In this document: piece by piece, positions 1 through 7,470 of the stretch | How the letters are laid out: the number at the start of each line of letters is the position of its first letter | How positions within the stretch are numbered: the first letter of the stretch is position 1 | Source of the DNA: CAZYSK01 sp964649415 | GTDB taxonomy: Bacteria > Chloroflexota > Anaerolineae > B4-G1 | Length of the DNA: 64,000 bases | Direction: 5' to 3' | NCBI GenBank assembly: GCA_964649415.1 | Contig: CAZYSK010000007.1 | Coordinates: 74,013 to 138,012, forward strand | The notes under the pieces: generated by a model | What the model was told of the DNA's origin: nothing | The model's input: the letters and a program-made list of their open reading frames with translations, nothing else | The model's database searches: none | Position numbers and translations under genes: made by a program

Positions 1-2
1 AC

Positions 3-38
3 GAGCAGGTCCGCCAGCAGGTGCAAGAAGAGGCGTAG
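3..38 (+). CDS. C-terminal end of an unidentified protein (partial)
   Basis: An open frame enters from the left edge and ends at a TAG, giving EQVRQQVQEEA as the last residues. The Gln/Glu-rich composition would fit a helical tail. Nothing more of the gene is in the window, so no function can be assigned, and the frame could be fortuitous. If real, it converges on the L19 gene, with an inverted repeat between the two. Confidence 0.3.
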   Translation, partial: EQVRQQVQEEA

Positions 39-50
39 GAGGTCCTACGC
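33..50. terminator. Inverted repeat between convergent genes
   Basis: GCGTAGGA and TCCTACGC form a perfect 8-bp inverted repeat separated by two bases. Read on the minus strand it is followed by a pyrimidine-rich stretch (CTCTTCTTG), so it could end the L19 transcript. There is no clean T tract, so the call is tentative. Confidence 0.35.
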
Positions 51-85
51 CCGCTCCAGGCGAGCTCGTGAATGGCCTGATGGGA

Positions 86-439
86 CTACTGCATCCGCTT
101 TTCGCGCAGGCGAGCTTGCTTGCCGCGTTTCTGCCGCAGGTAGTAGAGCTGTGCCCGGCGGACACGCGCCCGTCGCAGCACTTCGACCTTCTCGACACGC
201 GGTGAGCTCAGTAGAAAGGTGCGCTCGACTCCGATACCGTGGGATGCAATGCGCCGTACGGTGAAGTTGGCGCTCGCTCCGCCCCCGTGCATACCGATCA
301 CGGTACCCTGAAACACCTGCACGCGCTCGCGGTCGCCCTCAACGATACGTGCGTGTACCTTGACAGTATCGCCTGGCTGCAAGTCAGGGATGTTGGGGTT
401 GGGTTCTCGTTGACGGTCCAAAGATTCGATTAGGTTCAT
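86..439 (-). CDS. rplS: 50S ribosomal protein L19
   Basis: The 117-aa product has the standard length for bacterial L19, a component of the large subunit at the interface with 30S. Characteristic segments are PGDTVKVHARIVEG near residue 22, RVQVFQGTVIG near 39, TVRRIASHGIGVERTF near 60, and the basic tail LYYLRQKRGKQARLREK. The ATG is preceded by only a weak ribosome-binding site. A promoter lies about 100 bases upstream, giving a leader of roughly 95 bases, in which ribosomal protein genes often carry autoregulation. The usual partners trmD and rimM are not upstream; the neighbour there is a divergently transcribed transporter gene. Confidence 0.97.
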   Translation of the reverse strand: MNLIESLDRQREPNPNIPDLQPGDTVKVHARIVEGDRERVQVFQGTVIGMHGGGASANFTVRRIASHGIGVERTFLLSSPRVEKVEVLRRARVRRAQLYYLRQKRGKQARLREKRMQ

Positions 440-473
440 GGCATTATCTCACATCCGTTGGTCTGCCATTCCA

Positions 474-502
474 TTGTCAGTTAGGTCATGGCCTGGTACA
501 AT
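474..502 (+). promoter_or_regulatory. Promoter TTGTCA-17-TACAAT for the GDT1 transporter gene
   Basis: A -35 TTGTCA (474-479) and a -10 TACAAT (497-502) are separated by 17 bases. Transcription from here would give a leader of about 205 bases before the gene at 716, long enough for an RNA control element. It overlaps the outgoing L19 leader on the other strand. Confidence 0.55.
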
Positions 503-540
503 GCCTCCCTATGCCTATGGGCCCAGGGAAGCGGTACAAG

Positions 541-569
541 ATTATACTACGGTTTGTCAAATGAGGCAA
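541..569 (-). promoter_or_regulatory. Promoter for rplS
   Basis: On the minus strand, TTGCCT (569-564) and TATAAT (546-541) are spaced by 17 bases and point at rplS. The -10 box is perfect. A second TTGACA nearby sits at the wrong spacing and is probably chance. Confidence 0.6.
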
Positions 570-623
570 CTCGCAGGCTGCGACCGTTATGTCTCAGGTG
601 AGAACCGAGGCATTTGCGCCGGT

Positions 624-647
624 GCCACCCTGCTCGGGCAGGGTGGC
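624..647 (+). other. Leader hairpin upstream of the GDT1 transporter gene
   Basis: GCCACCCTG and CAGGGTGGC form a perfect 9-bp stem around the loop CTCGGG. It lies within the predicted 205-base leader of the transporter gene. Homologues of this transporter are often controlled by manganese riboswitches, but I do not see the conserved yybP-ykoY core, so this is annotated only as a stable leader structure. Confidence 0.4.
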
Positions 648-715
648 GGTCAGGCGACTGTTGAAGGAGGGCGAGGGCGAGTCCGAGTTCGGCGACCACG
701 TCGAGGGGAGGAAAA

Positions 716-1336
716 ATGGATTGGAGTGCTTTCTTATCAGCGTTTGGGCTGATCTTTGTGGCCGAGTTGGGTGACAAGACCCAGCTTGCGGTGGTGACGC
801 AGACCTGCAAGTATCGCAAGCCTTGGGCCATCGTTTTGGGCGCAAGCGTTGCCCTGATCGCGGTCACAGCACTTGGGGCTGTTGGTGGACAGATCCTGGG
901 GCAGTTTGTCCCCGAAGGTGTGCTGAGCGTCGTGGCAGCGGTGGCTTTTGTCGTGGTGGGGATGCTCACAGCCCGAGAGGCTATCGGGGCAAGCAAAGGC
1001 ACATCGGACGAGGCTACGTGCGACTGTACCGAAGATGAAGCGGTTGCTGAGTCCGTTTCTGCCTGGGACTGGAAAGCCTTCAGTTCGACTTTTGCACTGC
1101 TGTTCGCCGCCGAGTTAGGCGACAAAACCCAGTTGGCTGTCTTGAGCATGGCAGGCAAGTGCGGGAATGTGTGGCCTGTCTTCATCGGCGGCGCTCTGGC
1201 TCTGACTTCAGTAACGGCGCTGGGTGTCGTCGGCGGACAGGCGCTATGCAAGCTCATCCCTGCACGGTCGTTGCTGTTGGTTTCTGCTATTGCCTTCGTA
1301 GTGATGGGCATCTTGATGGGGGTGCGGGTGATATGA
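716..1336 (+). CDS. GDT1/TMEM165 (UPF0016) family cation transporter
   Basis: This 206-aa integral membrane protein has two homologous halves. Each carries the family signature E-x-G-D-K-T (AELGDKTQLA near residues 17 and 126) and three hydrophobic segments, with a short acidic cysteine-containing linker (DEATCDCTEDE) between them. The family exports Mn2+ or Ca2+ across the cytoplasmic membrane. The internal duplication is intact and the length is typical. The ribosome-binding site GAGGGGAGG lies just upstream of the ATG. The long leader with a stable hairpin suggests RNA-level control, though the ligand is unknown. It appears to be a single-gene unit, with a separate promoter before transketolase. 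Confidence 0.9.
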   Translation: MDWSAFLSAFGLIFVAELGDKTQLAVVTQTCKYRKPWAIVLGASVALIAVTALGAVGGQILGQFVPEGVLSVVAAVAFVVVGMLTAREAIGASKGTSDEATCDCTEDEAVAESVSAWDWKAFSSTFALLFAAELGDKTQLAVLSMAGKCGNVWPVFIGGALALTSVTALGVVGGQALCKLIPARSLLLVSAIAFVVMGILMGVRVI

Positions 1337-1343
1337 GCCGGTC

Positions 1344-1371
1344 TTGCCACCGTTCCTTTTCCGAGTACAAT
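1344..1371 (+). promoter_or_regulatory. Promoter TTGCCA-16-TACAAT for transketolase
   Basis: TTGCCA (1344-1349) and TACAAT (1366-1371) are separated by 16 bases, placing the start about 35 bases before the tkt ATG. Confidence 0.5.
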
Positions 1372-1411
1372 AAGCATCCTGAGCATAACACGTGATGGAA
1401 AGGAACCAGCG

Positions 1412-3409
1412 ATGAGCACCGATCTTGATCAACTCTGCATCAACACGATTCGCACACTGGCCATGGATGGTGTGCAGAAGGCCAAGTCCGGGCATCCTGG
1501 CATGCCGATGGGTACGGCGGATATGGCCTACGTGCTGTGGACTCGTTTCCTTAAGCATAATCCCGCCAACCCGACCTGGCCCAACCGCGATCGGTTTGTC
1601 CTTTCAGCCGGGCACGGCTCGATGCTGATGTACAGCTTGCTCCATCTGACGGGCTACGATTTGTTGTTGGAGGAGCTCAAGAACTTTCGACAATGGGAAA
1701 GTCGCACCCCTGGCCACCCTGAGTATGGCCTCACGCCCGGGATTGAGACCACCACCGGTCCCTTGGGGCAGGGCTTCGCCACCGGGGTGGGCATGGCGGT
1801 CGCCGAGCGGTTCTTGGCTGCTACTTTCAACCGGTCGGGGTTTCCCCTGTTCGACCACAACGTCTACGCTATCTGTTCCGATGGCGACCTGATGGAAGGC
1901 GTGAGCCACGAGGCAGCCAGCCTGGCCGGTCACTTGGGCCTGGGTGAGTTGATCTACCTATATGACGACAACGAGATCTCCATCGAGGGCTCGACCGATA
2001 TCACCTTTACCGAGGACGTGCCGGCTCGATTCCGTGCCTATGGTTGGTACGTTCACGAGGTGGACGGCTACGACCTGGATGGGATCGAGGCGGCTATTCG
2101 CGCGGCGCGACAGGAAACAGAGCGGCCATCGCTCATCGTCTGCCGCACCCACATCGCCCACGGCAGTCCCAACAAACACGACACAGCCGGTGCGCACGGT
2201 GCACCGTTGGGGGAAGAGGAAGTACGCTTGACTAAAGAGGGGTTGGGATGGCCCAGCGATGAGCACTTCCGAATCCCCGACGAGGCGCTGAACGTGTTCC
2301 GGCGAGCGGTTGAGGATGGGAAACAGGCGGAAGCGGAGTGGAACGAGACCTTTGGGGGCTACAAGGATGCGTTTTCCGAGGAGGCCGCGCTGCTGGAGAC
2401 CCTCTGGGCTGGGGAGTTGCCGGAAGACTGGTCGGATGCGCTGCCCACGTTTGCCCCTGACGATGGCCCGGTGGCCACGCGCAACGCTTCGGGGATGGTG
2501 CTTCAAGCGCTCGCGCCCGTTCTGCCCACCCTCATCGGTGGCTCCGCTGATCTCGCTCCCTCCAACAAGACGCTGCTCAACGGTTACGGCGATTTCCAGC
2601 ACGACAACCCGGCGGGACGCAACATCCGTTTCGGCGTGCGCGAGCACACGATGGGCGCGATTCTGAACGGGATGGCACTGTACGGCAGTCTGCTTCCCTA
2701 TGGTGGCACTTTCCTCGTGTTCTCGGACTACATGCGCCCGGCGGTGCGCCTGGCGGCGCTGATGGGGTTGCCGGTCGTCTATGTCTGGACCCACGACTCT
2801 GTATGGCTGGGCGAGGATGGTCCCACTCATCAGCCGATCGAGCATCTGGCGGCGTTGCGTGCTATGCCCAACCTGCTAGTTATCCGCCCGGCTGACGCCA
2901 ACGAGACCGCCGCAGCTTGGCGCGTGGCGCTGGAACGGCGTGATGGGCCGACGGCGCTGGTGCTCACCCGCCAGAAACTGCCCATCTTAGCTGGAGCTGA
3001 GCGCGATGCGGCGGAGACGGTCGGGCGTGGCGCGTATATCCTGTCCGATAGCCTCGGTCCGCTTGATGCAATCCTCATCGCCACGGGCTCCGAGGTAAGC
3101 CTGGCGTTGGAGGCCCGCGACCTATTGGCTGAGAAGGGCAAAGCAGTGCGCGTGGTGAGCATGCCGTGTTGGAAGCTCTTCGACGCGCAGCCAGGGTCGT
3201 ATCGGGATGCGGTGCTGCCGGCGGGAGTGACAGCGCGATTGGCGATCGAGGCCGGCGCGACGCAAGGGTGGGCCAAGTACGTTGGTCCGGCTGGCGACGT
3301 GATGGGGCTGGAGCGTTTCGGAGCTTCAGCGCCCTACAAGGTGCTCAGGGAGAAGCTAGGGTTCACGCCGGAAGCGGTGGCCGAGCGGGTGTTGGGCCTG
3401 TTGGACTAG
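1412..3409 (+). CDS. tkt: Transketolase
   Basis: The 665-aa product is a full-length thiamine-diphosphate transketolase of the pentose phosphate pathway, moving two-carbon ketol units between sugar phosphates in the cytoplasm. The N-terminal domain has the ThDP/Mg motif CSDGDLMEG near residue 155 followed by YDDNEISIEG. The pyrimidine-binding domain has FGVREHTMGAI near 408 and the glycine-rich TFLVFSDYMRPAVR. The C-terminal domain ends normally. AAGGAACC provides the ribosome-binding site. The fdhD-like gene begins seven bases downstream, so the two are probably co-transcribed although no metabolic link is obvious. Confidence 0.97.
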   Translation: MSTDLDQLCINTIRTLAMDGVQKAKSGHPGMPMGTADMAYVLWTRFLKHNPANPTWPNRDRFVLSAGHGSMLMYSLLHLTGYDLLLEELKNFRQWESRTPGHPEYGLTPGIETTTGPLGQGFATGVGMAVAERFLAATFNRSGFPLFDHNVYAICSDGDLMEGVSHEAASLAGHLGLGELIYLYDDNEISIEGSTDITFTEDVPARFRAYGWYVHEVDGYDLDGIEAAIRAARQETERPSLIVCRTHIAHGSPNKHDTAGAHGAPLGEEEVRLTKEGLGWPSDEHFRIPDEALNVFRRAVEDGKQAEAEWNETFGGYKDAFSEEAALLETLWAGELPEDWSDALPTFAPDDGPVATRNASGMVLQALAPVLPTLIGGSADLAPSNKTLLNGYGDFQHDNPAGRNIRFGVREHTMGAILNGMALYGSLLPYGGTFLVFSDYMRPAVRLAALMGLPVVYVWTHDSVWLGEDGPTHQPIEHLAALRAMPNLLVIRPADANETAAAWRVALERRDGPTALVLTRQKLPILAGAERDAAETVGRGAYILSDSLGPLDAILIATGSEVSLALEARDLLAEKGKAVRVVSMPCWKLFDAQPGSYRDAVLPAGVTARLAIEAGATQGWAKYVGPAGDVMGLERFGASAPYKVLREKLGFTPEAVAERVLGLLD

Positions 3410-3416
3410 GGCCGGG

Positions 3417-4205
3417 ATGACCGACGCAGGTACACACGCACTCACGTATACCGGGTACTACGACGCCGAGCATCGACCAGTGCGCGGTGTGGTGCCTGTC
3501 GAGGAGGTAATCACCCTCCACGTGAACGGCCAGCCTCTGGTGAGGCTCTTGTGCACGCCCGTCCAACTCGAGGAACTGGCAACGGGCTTCCTGTTTAACC
3601 AGGGACTGATCGAGTCACTGGACGAACTGATGGCGGTTGAGTTCCGCGATGACGATCAGTGTCTGGATGTGCGGCTTCATCACGACCTCAAGCTGCCCGA
3701 GTTGCGTGTATTCACCTCAGGCTATTCAGGCGGGGCGACCTTCGAGGACTTGACTCAGGTGTGTCGCGAGGTGGATTCGGACCTGTGCCTCACCCCGCTG
3801 CAGGTAGCAGGGTTGATGGAGGAGTTCTCACGTGTAAGCCCTCTCTACCGTCGTGCGGGTGGTGTGCACGGGGCCGCACTGGCGGATGGAGAGCAGCTGT
3901 TGTGCATGGCGGAGGACGTCGGTCGCAACAATGCCTTGGACAAGGTCACGGGCCTCTGTATGTGGCAGGGCCTGCACATATGCGACCACGTCTTGCTTAT
4001 CACCGGTCGGGTCAGCTCTGAGATGCTGCACAAGGTGGCGCGGATGGGGGTCCCCATCGTCGTCTCGCGCAAATCGCCGACCTCGCTTTCGGTCCGATTG
4101 GCGCAAGCGTGCAGTATTACGCTGATCGGCTACACGCGGCGACGGAGTTTCCGGGTCTATACAGGCGTCGAGCGGGTCGTGGCAGAGAAGCAGGAAGTTC
4201 CATAG
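3417..4205 (+). CDS. fdhD: FdhD-family sulfurtransferase homologue lacking the active-site cysteine
   Basis: The 262-aa protein matches the FdhD family, which passes sulfur from a cysteine desulfurase to the bis-MGD cofactor of formate dehydrogenase. Family segments are GGVHGAALAD near residue 147, AEDVGRNNALDKV near 164, TGRVSSEMLHKVAR near 197 and SRKSPTSLSVRLA. The cysteine region reads TSGYSGGATF around residues 100-109. Family members have Cys-x-x-Cys or a single Cys (SGCGGG) here, while this protein has Tyr103 and no cysteine in the loop. A TGT-to-TAT change would explain it. It may be non-catalytic, may use another of its cysteines, or may chaperone a molybdoenzyme. No formate dehydrogenase gene is in the window. 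Confidence 0.85.
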   Translation: MTDAGTHALTYTGYYDAEHRPVRGVVPVEEVITLHVNGQPLVRLLCTPVQLEELATGFLFNQGLIESLDELMAVEFRDDDQCLDVRLHHDLKLPELRVFTSGYSGGATFEDLTQVCREVDSDLCLTPLQVAGLMEEFSRVSPLYRRAGGVHGAALADGEQLLCMAEDVGRNNALDKVTGLCMWQGLHICDHVLLITGRVSSEMLHKVARMGVPIVVSRKSPTSLSVRLAQACSITLIGYTRRRSFRVYTGVERVVAEKQEVP

Positions 4206-4299
4206 GCCATACTCGGCGGACTGCATGCCGTCGGGACGACGGCGGTCTGCCCCTGTGAGATGCAACGGGTGGTGTTTCATAGTGCTCGCGTGAGGGGCC

Positions 4300-4737
4300 A
4301 TGGGTGGTCTGTCGGCTACTGTGCTGGGCTTTGCAGCCGTGCTGGCGGTTGGGGTGACCGTTTTCTCCCTGATCGTCATCGTCAGGGGACATCGCCGGCG
4401 GGTTCGCGCACGAGAAGAGCGGGATCGGGCGTTGCGGCACGAACGGCTGCTGCTCAGCCTTGAGGCACTGGACGTAGGTTTGGCGGGTTTGACCGCGGCT
4501 GCGCTTCAGGGCAGGGAGCATTTTGCGCGCGAACGTGTCCTCAGGCTGGCGCAGGTGATCAGTGCTGCGAACCGAAGTGGGGATGCAGATCTGCGGCGGC
4601 TGACGGACGTGGTCGCCGCGTGCTGTGATGCCCTGGTCCAGGCTGCCCAAGAGGGAGACCTTGTCGACTCGTCGATGCGCCAAGTGATCGACGCTCAACG
4701 AGCGGTCTACCGCCGGATGGAGACGTTGCTGGATTAG
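4300..4737 (+). CDS. Small membrane-anchored helical protein, function unknown
   Basis: The 145-aa product has one N-terminal hydrophobic segment (about residues 5-28) followed by a strongly basic stretch (RGHRRRVRAREERDRALRHE) and then a long helical region rich in Ala, Leu, Arg and Glu. The topology suggests a single-pass protein with a cytoplasmic helical domain. I do not recognise a family. It ends just before a hairpin shared with the convergent actin-partner gene. The codon use matches the neighbours and the frame is long for its position, which supports it being real. Confidence 0.6.
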   Translation: MGGLSATVLGFAAVLAVGVTVFSLIVIVRGHRRRVRAREERDRALRHERLLLSLEALDVGLAGLTAAALQGREHFARERVLRLAQVISAANRSGDADLRRLTDVVAACCDALVQAAQEGDLVDSSMRQVIDAQRAVYRRMETLLD

Positions 4738-4738
4738 C

Positions 4739-4783
4739 GTTCGATGGATGTTGCTTGAAGCCGCCCGGCTTCGCTAATCGAAC
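4739..4783. terminator. Hairpin between convergent genes
   Basis: An outer repeat GTTCGAT/ATCGAAC (4739-4745 and 4777-4783) encloses an inner stem GAAGCC-gccc-GGCTTC (4757-4772). It lies where the gene at 4300 and the minus-strand gene ending at 4774 meet, and overlaps the stop codon of the latter. It probably acts in both directions. Confidence 0.45.
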
Positions 4784-5079
4784 ATCGTGTCCAGTCGCTG
4801 GGCCGACTCCGGATTCTCGTCCACTTGCAGTCTGGAGCCCACCCTCTCTGGCTGTACTCGCATCTGAGAGCGCACGGCGTGCAGTTCGTTCGCCAGACGT
4901 GTGGCCAACTCCTCCCAGTGTGCCAGTCGCTGTTGTCCCTCGTGGGCGGCTTTGATCAGTCGTACCACGGCATCGGCCGGGTTCGGTTGGGCTGCCAGCC
5001 ATTCAGCCACCCGGCGGTGGTCGGCATCGTATGGGTTGAAATCCAGGTGGAAGGTGCGAAGCATCCGTTGGCTACCCAT
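4774..5079 (-). CDS. Small helical partner of the actin-like protein
   Basis: This 101-aa product begins MGSQRMLRTF, and its ATG (5079) sits inside the last codons of the actin-like gene, overlapping it by eight bases. Such tight coupling indicates co-translation. An alternative start is the second Met at 5064. The sequence has an AEWLAAQPNPADAVVRLIKAAHEG helical section followed by a probable coiled coil (LAHWEELATRLANELHAVRSQM). Plasmid actin systems pair ParM with a small DNA-binding adaptor (ParR) encoded directly downstream. The size, order and the phrase ADAVVRLIKAAHEG, which recalls StbB/ParR-type and actin-associated small proteins, suggest an equivalent role, but no ribbon-helix-helix motif is certain. 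Confidence 0.65.
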   Translation of the reverse strand: MGSQRMLRTFHLDFNPYDADHRRVAEWLAAQPNPADAVVRLIKAAHEGQQRLAHWEELATRLANELHAVRSQMRVQPERVGSRLQVDENPESAQRLDTMFD

Positions 5080-6922
5080 CAAATGTCGCCGACCGCTGTC
5101 CAAGGCGGTAGAGCCCTTCCGCGTTGGCCCAGAACGCGTTGCGCAACAGATTGGCGTGGGGGTATATCTCGTGAAGTGCGTCGTACAGTTGCGGGCCACC
5201 TCCACCGGTTATCAGAACTGCGTCCAGACTGGTGCCCTGGCCCCACAGATCCCGGGCGCGGGCGACGATTGCCGTCTGAATGTCCGTGACAGCGGGCTTG
5301 ATTAGCGACTCCAGCGATACTGGCTCGCCGCGCACCTTGGCCTGCCCTGCCTGGATAGCCCGGTCGACCTCGTGGGGTGTCAACTCCAGCATATAGCGAT
5401 CTCCCAGCGCCTGCTGTACTTGGCTGATGACCTTGCTCCAACCGATACGGACGGATCCGCTCAGGCGTTGCACGTAGCGCAGTTCGTCTGCGACGACGAA
5501 GTCAGTGGTGTAGGTGCCTACGTCAATGACACCGATTCGCCCGCCTTCCATGTCCGTATTGGCGATCCTGCCGTTCTCGCTCAACAGTTCACGGAACAGC
5601 GACCCAAAGGGCTGCGGTGCGACGAACACGGATTCCACCGCAAAATCCATGGCCTGCTCGGCCGCGACCCGGTATATGCCTTCGAACGATTTGACGACGT
5701 CGGGGCGGTCGCCGAAGAAGTCCACCGGCAGTCCGGTGACCACCTGGATGCGTTTGATGTCAGGTGCCAGCTTGGCCAGCTCGACCAAGGCGGCCACGAA
5801 GAGCATCTTGTACGTGCTGTCGTGGACCCGGCTGCGGTCGAAGATCGTAGACTGAACCCGGCTCTGGAGAATCGCTTGCTCGCCGTAGAAGAAGCGCCAA
5901 TCGCCGTATTTGACAGGGCGCTCTTCCCCGCCACGGATCAGGTCGGTCGCGAAGCGGATGTCTTCGGCCGTGCCAATCACGCTGGGGAACGAGAAGTTCA
6001 GACCGTCGGGGCCGACACCTTTGGTGTAACCATAGCCAATATCAATCGAGAGTATCATCGCTGGGGTTCTCCTTCCTACACGGCTCGTTGGCTCGTGTTC
6101 GTGGGAAGTCGTGTGCCGCCCTGTTTCTTCTCTTTCTGTTGGCATCTCTCCAGGCGGAGACGAAGCGTGCAGTTCCGGCGTCGCGGGCGTGGCGGCCTGC
6201 TTTTCGAGCTCCTCTACTGCTGCCGTGATCGCCTGGACCTCTGGGTGTTTCGTTTTCTGTGGCGGTTGGAGGTGGGTGGGCTGTGGTGTGGCCATGGTCC
6301 TCTCCTTCGCGCTGGGCTCAAGCGCCGGCTCTGGGCCGTAGTCTGTGGTCTGCACCGACGCGCTCAGTGTCTCCTCCCAGAAGGGTATGTACTGCCAGTA
6401 GCGTGGTCCTTTCGCACACGATACCGCTTCGATGTGTTCCTCGGCAAAACGGGGGCCCAGGTCCACTTGCTCCCCCCGACTGCCAGTCTGGTAATGGTAG
6501 ACGCGAAAGACGCGTCGTCCGTCGGTGAGGAGCCAACGCTCCCGTGCTCTGCGGGCTGTGAGACCTGACTGGCATGCCAGCGTTTCGTCCAACTGGGCCG
6601 CCAGCTTGGCCAGTTCTTCGCTTGGGAACCCGAAGTGAAGCGGCTGGTCGGCGGGGCCTAGGATTTCCGCTCGACTCACCGTGGACAGTGGTCTTCCCTT
6701 GGCCACGACGGGGTAGTTGCGCGCCAGCAAAGAGCCTGGCACCAGCGCCACTGTCCCGGGCCTCTCTGTGACGCTCCGACCGTGAGGGGGCCAGGGCCAT
6801 GGTTCCGCTTTCCGGAAACCGGCGCTCCCCGCCATCACCACCTGGTACAGCACGCCGTCTGGTCCGACGAACAGCGCTCCTTCCGGCAGTGTCTCCGTGG
6901 GCACGGATTCAAGTTCGCTCAT
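5072..6922 (-). CDS. ParM/StbA-like actin ATPase with a long N-terminal extension
   Basis: The C-terminal 328 residues (from MILSIDIGYGYTKG, residue 289) form an actin-like ATPase of the ParM/StbA type. It has phosphate-1 loop DIGYGYTKG, phosphate-2 loop GVIDVGTYTTDFVV near 460 and the adenosine motif LITGGGGPQLYDAL near 580. Such proteins polymerise into filaments that move plasmids or organise cell contents. The preceding 288 residues comprise an unknown folded part (about 1-180) and a Pro/Thr/Glu-rich linker. Two internal ATGs have strong ribosome-binding sites in frame: AGGAAGGAG before Met289 (6058) and GAAGGAGAGG before Met210 (6295). The gene may therefore yield several products, or the actin may be the main one. 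Confidence 0.8.
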   Translation of the reverse strand: MSELESVPTETLPEGALFVGPDGVLYQVVMAGSAGFRKAEPWPWPPHGRSVTERPGTVALVPGSLLARNYPVVAKGRPLSTVSRAEILGPADQPLHFGFPSEELAKLAAQLDETLACQSGLTARRARERWLLTDGRRVFRVYHYQTGSRGEQVDLGPRFAEEHIEAVSCAKGPRYWQYIPFWEETLSASVQTTDYGPEPALEPSAKERTMATPQPTHLQPPQKTKHPEVQAITAAVEELEKQAATPATPELHASSPPGEMPTEREETGRHTTSHEHEPTSRVGRRTPAMILSIDIGYGYTKGVGPDGLNFSFPSVIGTAEDIRFATDLIRGGEERPVKYGDWRFFYGEQAILQSRVQSTIFDRSRVHDSTYKMLFVAALVELAKLAPDIKRIQVVTGLPVDFFGDRPDVVKSFEGIYRVAAEQAMDFAVESVFVAPQPFGSLFRELLSENGRIANTDMEGGRIGVIDVGTYTTDFVVADELRYVQRLSGSVRIGWSKVISQVQQALGDRYMLELTPHEVDRAIQAGQAKVRGEPVSLESLIKPAVTDIQTAIVARARDLWGQGTSLDAVLITGGGGPQLYDALHEIYPHANLLRNAFWANAEGLYRLGQRSATFDG

Positions 6923-7026
6923 CGCAGTTCCCGCCTACCTGGGCTAGCCTGTGGATGCTCCTGCCCTACTGCGTTTGTCTGCTGACTTTGCCTAATCGAG
7001 TATGCGGCGTCGTTGTAGCAGGGATA

Positions 7027-7036
7027 AGTATACCAT
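7027..7036 (-). promoter_or_regulatory. Extended -10 element for the actin-like gene
   Basis: On the minus strand the sequence reads TGG-TATACT, a TGn-extended -10 box. No good -35 is present, as expected for extended -10 promoters. The start would fall about 100 bases before the ATG at 6922. Confidence 0.4.
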
Positions 7037-7177
7037 GAATTGCAGTAGGGGGGAATTCTTCTTGCGGAGACGACTTGCAGCGTGCCCTACGGGCGGTTTC
7101 AACGGGAGCGGGTCACGCCTGTCGCGCTCAGGCCCAATGGCCTCGCGGGCGACGAGCCATCCCGTCCGGCCTATGGT

Positions 7178-7208
7178 GCGCGCCATCAGAATGGCGCCTT
7201 TGTACGAA
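7178..7208 (+). repeat. Palindromic repeat, family B
   Basis: GCGCGCCATCAGAATGGCGCC followed by TTTGTACGAA. GGCGCCATTCTGATGGCGC is the complementary reading; the arms GCGCCAT and ATGGCGC pair around a short centre. Near-identical copies occur at 57895-57978, 59560-59660 and 62897-62951, with partial copies at 20484-20500 and 38007-38028. Confidence 0.8.
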
Positions 7209-7236
7209 TAATGGTGTACTGTGCGTGAGGCTTGGT

Positions 7237-7392
7237 CTAGCCCATCAAACCCATGCGCCAGAGGGCGAATCGCACGATGTCCATCACTGGCTGCCAGCCA
7301 GTGGTTGCCATCGCTGCCGCTGCCGCCAGGAGAGCCAGCCAGACCGCTGGCAGGGCGAGTACCATCCGCAATGCTGAACTGATTCCTTTCAT
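7237..7392 (-). CDS. 51-aa hydrophobic peptide
   Basis: This frame, too short for most gene finders, starts at an ATG preceded by a strong ribosome-binding site (GGGAGG, six bases upstream) and ends at TAG. The peptide begins MKGISSALRMVLALPAVWLA and has one or two hydrophobic segments rich in Ala and Leu. The second half (TTGWQPVMDIVRFALWRMG) is amphipathic. Such architecture fits a small membrane peptide, for example a holin- or toxin-like or regulatory peptide, but nothing identifies it. It lies downstream of the DUF362 gene and a 55-bp tandem repeat, on the same strand. Confidence 0.6.
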   Translation of the reverse strand: MKGISSALRMVLALPAVWLALLAAAAAMATTGWQPVMDIVRFALWRMGLMG

Positions 7393-7470
7393 CGCATACC
7401 TCCCTATGGTCGCTCGTCTGTCCTATAGACGCTTGGAGGCCCTTGAGGGTTCCCTGTCAGGGAGGTCACT

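Larger units (their letters stand above)
6923..7236. other. Intergenic region upstream of the actin-like gene
   Basis: No gene is supported here. It holds a minus-strand promoter element (7027-7036) and one copy of palindromic repeat family B (7178-7208). Confidence 0.5.

Noticed and set aside
509..715. yybP-ykoY manganese riboswitch
   Set aside because: The expected GGGGAGUAGC-type core and its partner loop are not visible. A covariance search would decide.
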